A stretch of 64,000 bases of DNA. Origin: Boseongicola sp. (GTDB lineage Bacteria; Pseudomonadota; Alphaproteobacteria; Rhodobacterales; Rhodobacteraceae). The stretch lies in the NCBI GenBank assembly GCA_028824715.1, contig JAPPCV010000134.1, positions 1 to 64,000 on the forward strand, read 5' to 3'. How positions within the stretch are numbered: the stretch's first letter is position 1; each line of letters begins with the position of its first letter. The position numbers and the translations under genes are program-made. Below are positions 18,641-27,669 of the stretch, one piece after another. The notes under the pieces were generated by a model, which worked only from the letters and a program-made list of their open reading frames with translations, was not told where the DNA came from and ran no database searches.

Positions 18641-19828
18641 ATGACTTCACTTGCCATGCATCTTCAGGCCGAGCTGGACGGGCTCAAGTCAGCCGGCCTC
18701 TACAGGTCGGAGCGGATCATCACCGGCAGGCAGGCGGGAACGGTGAAGCTCTCGACCGGCCAGGATGTCATCAACCTGTGCGCGAACAACTATCTCGGCC
18801 TTTCCGGCAACGCCGAGCTTGTTGCGACCGGACAGGAAGCTCTTGAGCGCTACGGATACGGCATGTCGTCCGTTCGCTTCATCTGCGGCACGCAGGACGT
18901 GCACAAGGAACTGGAGGCGAGGCTCTCGGCATTCCTGGGGTTCGAGGACGCGATCCTCTTTTCCAGCTGCTTCGACGCGAACACGGGCCTGTTCGAGACC
19001 ATCCTCGGACCCGAGGATGCAGTGATTTCGGACGCCCTCAATCACGCCTCGATCATCGACGGGATCCGGCTCTGCAAGGCAAGGCGGCTTCGCTACGTGA
19101 ATTCCGACATGGCCGATCTCGAGGCGCAGCTTCAGGCCGCTGCCGACGCGCGATTCAGGCTTGTCGCGACGGACGGCGTCTTCTCGATGGACGGGCATGT
19201 CGCGCCGCTTTCCGCAATCTGCGATCTGGCCGAGCGGCATGACGCCATGGTCATGGTCGATGACAGCCATGCGGTCGGCGTAATGGGTCCGGCCGGTCGG
19301 GGCAGCATCGAGCATTGCGGCGTGACGGGGAGGGTCGACATTGTCACTGGAACGCTCGGCAAGGCGCTTGGCGGCGCATCGGGCGGTTACGTCTCGGCGC
19401 GACGCGAGATCGTCGACTGGCTTCGGCAGCGATCCCGGCCCTACCTTTTCTCTAACTCGCTCGCGCCCGTCATTGCGGCGACGTCGATCACGGTGCTCGA
19501 CATCCTGGAAGCCTCCACCGAACGGCGAGACCGGCTCATGGAGAACACGGCGCATTTCCGGGCGCGCCTGGGCCAGGCCGGTTTCGACCTCCTTCCGGGC
19601 GCGCACCCGATCATTCCCGTCATGCTTCGCGATCCGGCTGTCGCCCAGGACATGGCAGCGCGACTCGGCGGGAAGGGCGTCCATGTCGCCCCGTTCAGCT
19701 TTCCGGTCGTGCCCAGGGGACAGGACAGGATTCGCACCCAGATGTCGGCGGCACATGGCCGCGACGAGCTCGACCGCGCAATCGATGCGTTCATCGAGGT
19801 TGGCCATGACATGGGAGTCCTGAAATGA
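18641..19828 (+). CDS. kbl: Glycine C-acetyltransferase (2-amino-3-ketobutyrate CoA ligase)
   Basis: PLP enzyme of the alpha-oxoamine synthase family. It cleaves 2-amino-3-ketobutyrate with CoA to glycine and acetyl-CoA, the second step of threonine degradation. It has 395 residues against 398 in E. coli. The PLP lysine is K241 in [25 protein letters not shown] and [16 protein letters not shown] are also present. The frame is open to 18491, but those extra 50 residues are not family-like, and ATG 18641 matches homologue starts. tdh follows nine bases later, so the pair forms a pathway operon. Confidence 0.96.
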   Translation: MTSLAMHLQAELDGLKSAGLYRSERIITGRQAGTVKLSTGQDVINLCANNYLGLSGNAELVATGQEALERYGYGMSSVRFICGTQDVHKELEARLSAFLGFEDAILFSSCFDANTGLFETILGPEDAVISDALNHASIIDGIRLCKARRLRYVNSDMADLEAQLQAAADARFRLVATDGVFSMDGHVAPLSAICDLAERHDAMVMVDDSHAVGVMGPAGRGSIEHCGVTGRVDIVTGTLGKALGGASGGYVSARREIVDWLRQRSRPYLFSNSLAPVIAATSITVLDILEASTERRDRLMENTAHFRARLGQAGFDLLPGAHPIIPVMLRDPAVAQDMAARLGGKGVHVAPFSFPVVPRGQDRIRTQMSAAHGRDELDRAIDAFIEVGHDMGVLK

Positions 19829-19836
19829 GAGGCGAC

Positions 19837-20862
19837 ATGAAGGCGCTGGTGAAGGCCCGGCCCGAGGAGGGACTCTGGATGCAGCGGGTGCCGGTGCCTG
19901 CGCCGGGCGCGGACGAGGTGCTGATCAAGGTCGTGAAGTCGGCCATTTGCGGGACGGACGTCCATATCTGGAAATGGGACGAGTGGTCCGCGAAGACGGT
20001 GCCCGTCCCCATGGTCGTCGGCCATGAATTCTGCGGCAGGATCGTCGATTGCGGCAATGCGGCGACAAGGTACCAGGCCGGGCAACGCGTCGCCGGCGAA
20101 GGTCACGTGGTTTGCGGCGCATGCCGGAACTGTCGCGCCGGGCGCGGCCATCTATGCAGGAACACGGTGGGCGTGGGCGTCCATCGTCCGGGCAGCTTTG
20201 CCGAATACGTTTGCCTTCCTGAAAGCAACGTGGTGCCGCTCCCGGACGCCATCCCGGACGAGATTGCCGCGATTCTCGATCCGCTCGGCAACGCGGTTCA
20301 TACCGCGCTAAGCTTCGATCTCGTGGGCGAGGACGTTCTGGTTGCCGGGGCCGGCCCCATCGGCATCATGGGCGCACTGGTCGCACAGAGCGTGGGCGCA
20401 CGAAAGGTGGTCATAACCGACATCAGCGCGTATCGCCGCGACCTGGCGCGAAGGCTGGGCGTCGAGCATGTCGTGGACGCCGCCAGGGAGGATCTGGATG
20501 ACGTCATGACCAGGATCGGCATGACGGAAGGGTTCGACGTCGGCCTGGAAATGTCCGGCGCCGCCCCTGCCCTGCGTGACATGATCGACAAGATGAACAA
20601 CGGCGGGAAGATCGCGCTTCTTGGAATCGCCCCGACCGAATTCGCGGTCGACTGGAACAAGATCATCTTCAAGATGCTCAACGTGAAGGGGATCTATGGC
20701 CGCGAGATGTACGAGACCTGGTACAAGATGATCGCCCTTCTGCAGTCAGGGCTTGACGTGTCGGGCCTCATCACGCACCGCATTCACGTCGACGACTTCG
20801 GCGAAGGTTTTGCCGCCATGCTGTCGGGCGAAGCTGGAAAGGTCGTGATGGACTGGAACTGA
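19837..20862 (+). CDS. tdh: L-threonine 3-dehydrogenase
   Basis: Zinc- and NAD-dependent medium-chain dehydrogenase that oxidises L-threonine to 2-amino-3-ketobutyrate, the substrate of Kbl. Catalytic zinc ligand is C38 in [15 protein letters not shown] with H and E in GHEFCG. The four structural-zinc cysteines are in [17 protein letters not shown], and the Rossmann motif is [13 protein letters not shown] 19825 would overlap the kbl stop, but ATG 19837 gives 341 residues, the length of E. coli Tdh, starts at the homologous MKAL, and has GAGAGGCG in front. Confidence 0.96.
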   Translation: MKALVKARPEEGLWMQRVPVPAPGADEVLIKVVKSAICGTDVHIWKWDEWSAKTVPVPMVVGHEFCGRIVDCGNAATRYQAGQRVAGEGHVVCGACRNCRAGRGHLCRNTVGVGVHRPGSFAEYVCLPESNVVPLPDAIPDEIAAILDPLGNAVHTALSFDLVGEDVLVAGAGPIGIMGALVAQSVGARKVVITDISAYRRDLARRLGVEHVVDAAREDLDDVMTRIGMTEGFDVGLEMSGAAPALRDMIDKMNNGGKIALLGIAPTEFAVDWNKIIFKMLNVKGIYGREMYETWYKMIALLQSGLDVSGLITHRIHVDDFGEGFAAMLSGEAGKVVMDWN

Positions 20863-20880
20863 AGAGCCGGTGGCGACGGT

Positions 20881-20896
20881 TTCCCGCATTCGGGAA
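20881..20896 (+). terminator. Short hairpin between tdh and the MttB-family gene
   Basis: TTCCCG and CGGGAA pair around CATT, 19 bases after the tdh stop. There is no T-run, so it may only be an mRNA 3' structure. Confidence 0.3.
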
Positions 20897-20966
20897 CGAC
20901 GCCGTTGCTCGCCCGAACGCCTGAACGGCTTGATGCGACGGACAGGAGGCTCAGCAAGGAGACGCC

Positions 20967-22520
20967 ATGGTTGCCCAGGAAGCCCCACGCACCCGGGCTG
21001 GAGGACGCGCCGCGCGCCGCGCACTCAGGACGGCGCCGAGCTTCGACATGCTGCCTGCGATGGCTGGCACCCTGCCGCTCTGCGAGGTCATGGACGCTTC
21101 AGGGGTCGAGCGCATCGACGCCGCGTCAATGCATATCCTCGAGGACGTGGGCGTGCTGTTCCGTGATCCCGTGGCGCTGGGCGACTGGAAGCGGGCCGGA
21201 GCCAAGGTCGAGGGCGAGATGGTGCATCTTGACCGCGGTCTCGTGCGCGAGCTGATCGCCACGATTCCGCCCGAGTTCACCTGTCACGCGCGCGATCCAG
21301 GCAAGAACGTCAGGCTGGGCGGACGCAGCTCGGTCTTCGTCCCGATGGCGGGTGCTCCCTACCTGCGCGACCTCGACGACGTGCGCAGGAGCCCGACGCT
21401 CGAAGACCTCGCGATGTTCCACAAGCTCAGCCACATGCTTCCGGCCATGCATTCGACGTCGCATCACATCGTCGAGCCGATGGACCATCCGGTCAGCCAC
21501 CGGCATCTCCGCATCACCTATTCGTCGATGAAGCACTCGGACAAGATGTTCATGGGCATGACGACCAGCCCGAAGAACGCCGAGGACGTGATGGAGATGT
21601 GCGCGATCCTCTTCGGCGAGGATTTCATGGAATCGCATCCGGTCTGCACCGGCAACTGCAACGGCAACTCCCCGCTGGTCTGGGACGAGACCATGCTGGG
21701 CGCGATGCGCGCGTTTGCGCGGCGCAACCAGCCGGTGCTTTGCTCCCCCTTCGTGCTTGGCGGGGCCAACACGCCCGCCAGCGTGCCGGCGGCGGTCGCG
21801 CAGCTGAACGCGGAAGCGCTGTCCGCGCTTGCCTACACGCAGGTCGTCCGGAGGGGCGCACCGGCGATCTACGGCCACTATCTCTCGACGGTCAGCATGA
21901 AGTCCGGAGCGCCCATGGCCGGAACGCCCGAGATCAGCCTGATGAACTTCATGATCGGGCAGATGGCGCGGCATTACGGCGTTCCGTGGCGCAGCTCGAA
22001 CACGCTGGGCGGCGCAAAGGTCTTCGATGCTCAGGCGGGCTACGAAAGCGCCGCGACGCTGGCGGCCGTGATCCACGCCGGCGCTCACTACATTTGGCAC
22101 TCGGCGGGCTGGAACGAGGCGGGCATGCATTGCTCGGTCGCCAAGTTCGTCGTCGACGCCGAACAGTGCGCAATGGCGTATCGCATGGCCCAGGGCCCAA
22201 GGTGGCATGACTTTGACCAGGCGGTGTCGGCCGTGTCCGACATCGGTCCGGGAGGGCACTACCTGGGCCATCCGCATACGCAGGAGAATTTCCAGACGGC
22301 GTTCTTCCTTCCCGAGCTGTTCGACAACAACTCCGTCGAGCAGTGGATTGCGGAAGGGTCCATGGACACGACCGAGCGGGCGCTCAGGCGCGCGAGGAAG
22401 CTCTTGGCCGACTACGAGGAGCCCGGGCTGGAACCGGGAGTGGACGAAGCGCTCCGCGACTACATCGCGCGGCGCGAGCGCGAGATACCCGCAGCGGAAG
22501 AGCTGAACCAGACCTGTTGA
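20967..22520 (+). CDS. MttB superfamily methyltransferase without pyrrolysine
   Basis: A 517-residue member of the trimethylamine methyltransferase (MttB) family. In archaeal MttB an in-frame TAG encodes pyrrolysine; this gene has no internal stop, so it is of the non-pyrrolysine kind. One such protein is known to demethylate glycine betaine, and others use different quaternary amines. Visible signs are PMAGAPYLRDLDDVRRSPTLED near residue 125, VCTGNCNGNSPLVWDE, and a C-terminal DIGPGGHYLGHPHTQENF, which is conserved in the family. AAGGAG lies before the ATG. No corrinoid protein (MttC) is in the window, so the methyl acceptor is unknown. Its stop abuts the convergent flavin oxidoreductase with no gap. 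Confidence 0.87.
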   Translation: MVAQEAPRTRAGGRAARRALRTAPSFDMLPAMAGTLPLCEVMDASGVERIDAASMHILEDVGVLFRDPVALGDWKRAGAKVEGEMVHLDRGLVRELIATIPPEFTCHARDPGKNVRLGGRSSVFVPMAGAPYLRDLDDVRRSPTLEDLAMFHKLSHMLPAMHSTSHHIVEPMDHPVSHRHLRITYSSMKHSDKMFMGMTTSPKNAEDVMEMCAILFGEDFMESHPVCTGNCNGNSPLVWDETMLGAMRAFARRNQPVLCSPFVLGGANTPASVPAAVAQLNAEALSALAYTQVVRRGAPAIYGHYLSTVSMKSGAPMAGTPEISLMNFMIGQMARHYGVPWRSSNTLGGAKVFDAQAGYESAATLAAVIHAGAHYIWHSAGWNEAGMHCSVAKFVVDAEQCAMAYRMAQGPRWHDFDQAVSAVSDIGPGGHYLGHPHTQENFQTAFFLPELFDNNSVEQWIAEGSMDTTERALRRARKLLADYEEPGLEPGVDEALRDYIARREREIPAAEELNQTC

Positions 22521-23861
22521 TCAGGCCTTGCGGGCCATCCATTCGCGCCAGCGCAGCACGGCGTTCATGCCGATTTCGCGGAAAGGTTGGGGAGGAAGCC
22601 GTGCAGGCTCGTCCTCCGCCGTGAAGCGCTTCGTGATTGCGCTGCTTTCGCTGCAGGCCAGTTCGGCGGCGCCCATGCCGGTGAGGGTGCCTCGCGCCGC
22701 GCCGAGGCCGTTCTGGACACAGGCCGAAAAGACACCCTCGTCAATCTCGCGCATGACCGCGACACCGTTTCGGCTCAGGCATGCATGGCCGGCCCAGACA
22801 TGCTCGAACGACATGCCGGCAAGGGAGGGAAACCGCGCATCGAAGCGCGCTTGCATGCCATGTGTCGCCCGGGCCAGATCGGACGCCTTCGGAACCATTC
22901 CCGACCGCAGCGCGACCGTGGCACGGATGAGGATCCGGTTGCCGCCCTGGCCCCGGTCGATGCGCCGGACCGTCGCGCCCATATGGTCGGCGGGCGTGAT
23001 GCCCCACCGGCTCTGGCCACCGGCCTGCCGGAGCTGGCTGGCGGAAAGCTCGGGCGTCATTGCCCCGAACAGGAACAGGTGCATCAATCGCCCGCGCGCG
23101 AAGCCGAAGCTTTCGAGATGGCCGTTGACGGCCAGGATCACCTTTCCGGCCTGCACCGCGCCCTTTGGCGTTGACACGATCAAGCCGCTGCCCTGTCGCT
23201 TGAATTCGGTCGCCGGACTTTCCTCGAACACGCTGACGCCAGCGCGAACGAGGCCCGCCGCCATCCCCCGTATGAAGCCGGCCGGCTGCAGCATCACGGT
23301 GCCGGGCGTGTAGAGCCCGGAGCGATAGTATGCGCTGCCCGTGACCTCTGCCATCTGCCCGGCGTCAAGCATCTCCGACGGCTCGCCGATGGTGTCGAGA
23401 TGCGCCTTTTCCCGCTCGTTTGCGGCGTGGCCGGCGGAGTCACCGGCGCCGTTCATCTTGCCCGCACGGTCGAAGAAGTTCGGATCGATTCCGTATTCCT
23501 CGACCGCCGCCTCGGCGAAGTCCTGCGCCTGGCGGTTCAGCGAGATCAGTTCACGCTCGCCTCGGCCCGCCATTTCCTCCGAGCCGGGGAGATTGTGCGG
23601 CAGGTCGATCATGAAGCCCGAATTCCGCCCCGCGGCGCCCTCGGCGATCCGGCCGGCTTCGAGAATGGCGATGCGCGCGCCAGGGGCGAGTTGCGTGAGC
23701 CGCCTGGCGGCCGCCAATCCTGCAAATCCGGCGCCGACGACGACGAAGTCGGCATTCGCGTCCTCTTCAAGATGCCGTGGCGGAGGCAGATCGCCCAGAA
23801 TGGCGTTCCAGCCAGGCCGGCCCTTCTGGACCGGAATCCGGAGAGCCCGGTGCTTCGTCAA
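22521..23861 (-). CDS. FAD-dependent oxidoreductase of the DadA/glycine oxidase type
   Basis: A 446-residue flavoprotein of the DAO family (amine or amino-acid oxidoreductase, related to PuuB and sarcosine or dimethylglycine-type enzymes). The dinucleotide motif DFVVVGAGFAGLAAARRL is near residue 40, followed by GAAGRNSGFMIDLPHN, the usual FAD-adenine region. The C-terminal part has WAGHACLSRNGVAVM and GLGAARGTLTGMGAAELA. The start is TTG 23861; it overlaps the stop of a possible small upstream ORF (TTGA), which supports this start. Convergent with the MttB-family gene, it may act on the demethylated amine. Substrate unknown. Confidence 0.88.
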   Translation of the reverse strand: MTKHRALRIPVQKGRPGWNAILGDLPPPRHLEEDANADFVVVGAGFAGLAAARRLTQLAPGARIAILEAGRIAEGAAGRNSGFMIDLPHNLPGSEEMAGRGERELISLNRQAQDFAEAAVEEYGIDPNFFDRAGKMNGAGDSAGHAANEREKAHLDTIGEPSEMLDAGQMAEVTGSAYYRSGLYTPGTVMLQPAGFIRGMAAGLVRAGVSVFEESPATEFKRQGSGLIVSTPKGAVQAGKVILAVNGHLESFGFARGRLMHLFLFGAMTPELSASQLRQAGGQSRWGITPADHMGATVRRIDRGQGGNRILIRATVALRSGMVPKASDLARATHGMQARFDARFPSLAGMSFEHVWAGHACLSRNGVAVMREIDEGVFSACVQNGLGAARGTLTGMGAAELACSESSAITKRFTAEDEPARLPPQPFREIGMNAVLRWREWMARKA

Positions 23862-24013
23862 CCGACGACCTCGATTTCGTCACCCGGGAGATCAGTCCAG
23901 AAAGTCTCGTTCCGCCTGCGCGAACCACGGGCGTCGAGACCCGGGTTTCCGACATCGCTGACAGGGATCTCGGCAGTGACGTGGCTGTCGTCAAATCGGG
24001 TCTGGTCGTGCAT
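23858..24013 (-). CDS. Possible 51-residue protein coupled to the FAD oxidoreductase
   Basis: Small open frame starting MHDQTRFDDSHVTAEIPVSD. An AGGA lies eight bases before the ATG at 24013. The stop codon overlaps the TTG start of the flavin oxidoreductase (TTGA), and third codon positions are mostly G or C, as in real genes nearby. The protein is acidic and contains no motif I recognise. It could be a small accessory subunit or only a leader that couples translation. Confidence 0.42.
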   Translation of the reverse strand: MHDQTRFDDSHVTAEIPVSDVGNPGLDARGSRRRNETFWTDLPGDEIEVVG

Positions 24014-24277
24014 TCCGGTGTTCCTGCAAGGCATTGACGGCGATCGCCACACGCGCGGAAAAGGCGCACCTATTCATGATCCTGTCAAGGACGTCGCTCA
24101 CGGGCTTTCCCGGAAGGCCGTCTCTCGAAACCGGACATCCTTTTGCGCGAGTTCGGCGTCCTGAACTTCGGGGCTGCAGACATGGGCCCCGTTCAGGTTC
24201 ATGCTGCAGGAACGACGCATTTCGCAGGCCAGGGCAGTGTCGACGACTTTCGGCGCGAATCCCCGTCAAGGCTCGCT

Positions 24278-25468
24278 TCAAACCGGCTGCCAGGTGCCGC
24301 CGGCACTGTCTGACTGAACTGCGGCGTGAATGAAGCGGACGCCACGGGCGCCGTCCTCCACCGAAGGCAGTGACAGCCAGCCCGCGGGTGTCGAAAGGCG
24401 GTCCTTGCGTGCCGCCACGGCCATGGCGAACTCGGTATAGAGGTTTGCCCAGGCCTCTATGAAGCCTTCCGGAAAGCCGCGGCCGGTGCGAATCAGGCGC
24501 TCGGTTTCCGGTGATACGCCATGGCCGTGACCCCGGCTGACAATCCGGTCTGGCTCGCCGAAGCGGTTGAGCTTCAGGTGTTCGCACCGTTCCATGTCCC
24601 ATTCGAGCCCGGCCTCTGTGCCGAAGACCCGAAGCCGCAATCCGCCCCGGTTCCCGGTGGCAAGCCGCGTTGCCATCAGCGTTCCCGGCACCGAGCCCGC
24701 GTGGCGGGTCGCCATGAACACGGTGTCCTCCAGCGGCTTGGGTGCGCCGCAGACATGGAATTCCGCACGCAGATGGGTCAATTCAAGCCCGGAGACGAAA
24801 CTGGCCAGATGTGCCGCATGCGTGCCGATGTCGCCCACGCAGCTGGTGGGTCCGGAGACAGCCGGATCGAGTCGCCACTTGACATGTGGCGCGTCGTGCG
24901 AGCCATCCGGGATCATCCAGTCCTGCATGAATTCGACATGGATCTGGTTGATGCGCCCCAGCGCCCCGCTTGACACGACTGCCCGTGCCTCGCGGACCAT
25001 CGGATAGCAGGACATGACGTAGGACACGCCGAAGACGCAGCCCGCTTCCCGTGCGCGCGAGACCAGCGTCTCGGCCTCCTCGATCTCGTTCGCCAGCGGC
25101 TTGTCGCAGAGCACGTCGATGCCAGCCTCCAGGAAGCTCGTCGAGGCGGCGCAATGGAGACTGTTCGGAGTGGTGATCATCACGGCCTCGACCCCGTCCG
25201 CGCGAGCGGCCTCGCGTTCCGCCATTTCGGCGAAGGAGCCGTATGAGCGACCTTCGGCGACATGCCACTCCGCCGCCTTGGCACGCGCCTTGGCCGGGTC
25301 GGACGAGAACGCGCCTGCAACGACGTCCCAGCGGTCGCTCATTCGGGCAGCCATTGCCTGGGTTCGGGCAATGCGTCCTCCGCCGACCACGCCAAGCCGA
25401 AGACGTCGCGACAGGCGGGGATACGAGGCGCTGAAGTCCATGTCCTGCGGGATGAGCCTTTCCGTCAT
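24278..25468 (-). CDS. Gfo/Idh/MocA-family dehydrogenase
   Basis: NAD(P)-dependent oxidoreductase of the glucose-fructose / inositol dehydrogenase family, 396 residues. The N-terminal Rossmann motif is LRLGVVGGGRIARTQAMAAR; VMITTPNSLHC and the conserved cofactor/catalytic stretch DVLCDKPLANEIEEAETLV follow. The C-terminal domain carries GDIGTHAAHLASFVSG, with the catalytic-region histidines. The frame is open to 25723 but overlaps the upstream gene; ATG 25468 has GAGGACATC before it. It lies seven bases after the unrecognised gene at 25476-26132, so the two form an operon. A sugar, inositol or sugar-acid substrate is likely but not defined. Confidence 0.9.
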   Translation of the reverse strand: MTERLIPQDMDFSASYPRLSRRLRLGVVGGGRIARTQAMAARMSDRWDVVAGAFSSDPAKARAKAAEWHVAEGRSYGSFAEMAEREAARADGVEAVMITTPNSLHCAASTSFLEAGIDVLCDKPLANEIEEAETLVSRAREAGCVFGVSYVMSCYPMVREARAVVSSGALGRINQIHVEFMQDWMIPDGSHDAPHVKWRLDPAVSGPTSCVGDIGTHAAHLASFVSGLELTHLRAEFHVCGAPKPLEDTVFMATRHAGSVPGTLMATRLATGNRGGLRLRVFGTEAGLEWDMERCEHLKLNRFGEPDRIVSRGHGHGVSPETERLIRTGRGFPEGFIEAWANLYTEFAMAVAARKDRLSTPAGWLSLPSVEDGARGVRFIHAAVQSDSAGGTWQPV

Positions 25469-25475
25469 GATGTCC

Positions 25476-26132
25476 TCACTTTGGCGGCGTCGCGCCGTCC
25501 GGCAGCATCTCCACGGCCATGAAGATTGACGGCGTGATGGTTTCGTACTGGTGCCAGGGATAGTTGCCGTCCGCGTCATACATGGGCCGGTGCGTGGCGC
25601 CGGGCGCCATCGGTTCCTCGAGATAGAGCGTCGAGACGTCGTTTTCGCGGCATTGCTGCATCTTGCCAACGCCGACGATCTGGGTGTGGACTTCGCGGAA
25701 CCCGGGCACCGGACAGAATGCATGGTCCCGGTGAAGCCCGACGTTCAGGGGCACGGAGCCGGAATGGTACATCGTGAAGCCATGTTGCCCGACCCAGACC
25801 TTGGGCGACATGTAGTGGCTGACGCCGCGCAGCCGTTCCTCCTGGCGAACGTCGAATGCGGACGGCCAGCGGCGGCGCACCTCGGAAAAGAGCCGGTCTT
25901 CGTCATCATGGTCCGCGAAACGCTCCACGATGACGGCGCGGGCCACGTCGCGAATCTCGACATCCGCGACCACGGCCGACTGAAGATGCGCGAGACGCTG
26001 TTCGCGGATCTGCACCGGTTTCTCCGAGAGGTTCAGCAGGATGGCCTTGCCCGTGACTCGATGGGCCGGGCTGGCCATGATGATCCGCACCGTGAAGAAC
26101 GGCTCGGCAAGATCAAGGGTCCGTACCGACAT
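25476..26132 (-). CDS. Unrecognised 218-residue protein, operon partner of the Gfo/Idh/MocA dehydrogenase
   Basis: I do not recognise a named family. No signal peptide or membrane segment is visible. The middle has many His and aromatic residues (YMSPKVWVGQHGFTMYHSGS, then VGLHRDHAFCPVPGFREVHT), and the end has EEPMAPGATHRPMYDADG. This resembles a cupin-type barrel with metal-binding histidines, but that is an impression. The frame opens at 26171. ATG 26132 is fixed by AGGAGAG a few bases upstream. It precedes the dehydrogenase gene by seven bases, so a role in the same sugar or acid pathway is likely. Confidence 0.7.
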   Translation of the reverse strand: MSVRTLDLAEPFFTVRIIMASPAHRVTGKAILLNLSEKPVQIREQRLAHLQSAVVADVEIRDVARAVIVERFADHDDEDRLFSEVRRRWPSAFDVRQEERLRGVSHYMSPKVWVGQHGFTMYHSGSVPLNVGLHRDHAFCPVPGFREVHTQIVGVGKMQQCRENDVSTLYLEEPMAPGATHRPMYDADGNYPWHQYETITPSIFMAVEMLPDGATPPK

Positions 26133-26342
26133 CAGGGCTCTCCTGCCGCGAGGGGTTCCGGCGACGCGCAACGGCGCTGGAGGCCTACGAACCCGCCAAG
26201 ACCCAGAGAGTCAAGCATGCCCTGCATTGCCTCGCGGACGCGAAAGCCCGTTTCCGCGCTTTTGCGTGCGGCTGGCGCCCTTCGCGATTCATTGCAAGCC
26301 GGGGCCATGGTGTTGACGAGTTGAACAGCTTGCGCCAATGCA

Positions 26343-26357
26343 TGTAAGTTACTTACA
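26343..26357. promoter_or_regulatory. 15-bp palindrome in front of ridA, candidate RpiR-type operator
   Basis: TGTAAGTTACTTACA is a perfect dyad (7+1+7) 18 bases before ridA. It lies where the -10 box of a promoter with TTGAAC at 26321-26326 would fall. It shares the frame TGTAA-N5-TTACA with the site at 28449-28463. RpiR-family regulators such as HexR bind dyads of this kind. Confidence 0.65.
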
Positions 26358-26375
26358 CGTAGAAGGGTGTGCAAA

Positions 26376-26765
26376 ATGGTGACGGGCATAACGCGCTTCG
26401 ACATGGCCGACGACGCGGCCGGCGGCACCCGGCGGCCGTTCTCCAAGGCAGTGCGCGCAGGCGATTTCGTCTTTGTTTCCGGCCAGGTTCCGGCCGTCGG
26501 TGGCGAGATTGTCGCCGGCGGCATCGATGTGCAGGCCGAACAGGTCATCGCGAACGTCATTGCCGCGCTCGATGCTGCGGATTGCGGCCTGGAACATGTG
26601 GTCAAGGTCAATGCCTGGCTGGATGATCCTCGCGACTTCACCAGCTTCAACGCCGTGTTCGAACGCCACTTCCGCGATCACCCGCCGGCCCGGTCCACGG
26701 TCCGGTCCGCGCTCATGGTCGACGCGAAGATTGAAATGGACGTGATCGCGTACAAGCCCGAATAG
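26376..26765 (+). CDS. RidA family (YjgF/YER057c/UK114) imine/enamine deaminase-like protein
   Basis: A 129-residue member of the RidA family. RidA hydrolyses reactive 2-aminoacrylate-type enamines and imines released by PLP enzymes such as threonine/serine dehydratases. FVFVSGQVP, the central DAADCGLEHVVKVNAWL and the C-terminal RSTVRSALMVDAKIEMDVIA are family features, including the conserved arginine in PARSTVR. AAGGGTG precedes ATG 26376. It lies 25 bases before the RpiR regulator gene and under the palindrome at 26343. Its likely partner here is the PLP enzyme at 35137-36216. Confidence 0.9.
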   Translation: MVTGITRFDMADDAAGGTRRPFSKAVRAGDFVFVSGQVPAVGGEIVAGGIDVQAEQVIANVIAALDAADCGLEHVVKVNAWLDDPRDFTSFNAVFERHFRDHPPARSTVRSALMVDAKIEMDVIAYKPE

Positions 26766-26790
26766 CCGGCATGCGGCGGGTGACAGGACC

Positions 26791-27669
26791 ATGACCAAGA
26801 TCATCGACGTCATATCCCAGATGCGGAAACTGGACGGCAGGTTTCCGAAGCGTGAACAGCGGGTGGCGGATTTCGTGCTTTCCAATCTGGAGCGTGCAAC
26901 CCGCCTCACGCAGAACGAAATCGCGGAAGCGGCCGATGTCTCGGTCGCGACGGTGAATCGATTCTGCCAGACCGTCGGCTGCGAGGGCTTCCGCGACTTC
27001 AACATCAGGCTCGCGCAAAGCGTGGCGGTCAGCCTGCAATATCTTGGCGGGCCAAGCCGCACGGATTCGGAATCAGAGCAACTGGTCACGCAAGTCTTTG
27101 GCGCACTTGTCGACACCCTCAACCTGGCGCGCTTCCAGCTCGACAGCGAAGCCGTGCAGCAGGCGATCTCGGTGCTGGCAGATGCACGGCGGATTTCGTT
27201 CATCGGCGTCGGCGGCGGCTCGGCCAATGTCGCCCGCGAAGGTGCCAACAGGTTCTTTCGTCTCGGGATTCCCACGGAGGCGCACGCGGACGGGTACTTT
27301 CAACGCATGCTCGCCTCGACCCTGTCGAACGGCGATGTCATCTTTGCCATATCCGCAAGCGGCCAGCCGGCGGAGCTTCTGGACAGCGTTGCGATCGCTC
27401 GACAGTATGGTGCAAGGTCAATCAGCCTGACCAAGGCCGGCACGCCCCTCGCCAGGTCTTCCGACGTTTCCATCGAGATCGACATTCCTGAAGATCAGGA
27501 CATCTACAAGCCTTCGGCATCACGGCTCGTCTTCATTGCCATAATCGATGTGCTTGCGGCGGGCACCGCCCGCAGGCGTCCGGAATCGGTAAAGGAGTAC
27601 CTTCGCCGCATTCGCACTTCCATGATCGCGCTCTCCGAAGACACGGGCCCGAGACCGATCGGCGACTGA
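26791..27669 (+). CDS. MurR/RpiR-family transcriptional regulator with SIS domain
   Basis: A 292-residue regulator: N-terminal HTH_6 domain (about 1-80; NEIAEAADVSVATVNRFCQTVG is the helix-turn-helix), then a SIS sugar-isomerase-like ligand domain (about 130-260; ISFIGVGGGSANVAREGANRF, then VIFAISASGQPAELLDSV). SIS domains usually sense phosphorylated sugars. The gene follows ridA closely and precedes the ABC transporter operon. Matching TGTAA-N5-TTACA dyads stand before ridA and the transporter, so this protein is the probable regulator of both and of itself. Confidence 0.92.
   Translation: MTKIIDVISQMRKLDGRFPKREQRVADFVLSNLERATRLTQNEIAEAADVSVATVNRFCQTVGCEGFRDFNIRLAQSVAVSLQYLGGPSRTDSESEQLVTQVFGALVDTLNLARFQLDSEAVQQAISVLADARRISFIGVGGGSANVAREGANRFFRLGIPTEAHADGYFQRMLASTLSNGDVIFAISASGQPAELLDSVAIARQYGARSISLTKAGTPLARSSDVSIEIDIPEDQDIYKPSASRLVFIAIIDVLAAGTARRRPESVKEYLRRIRTSMIALSEDTGPRPIGD

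Noticed and set aside
20967-22520. Pyrrolysine codon in the MttB-family gene
   Set aside because: The frame has no internal TAG, and no pylT/pylS-like genes are in the window.
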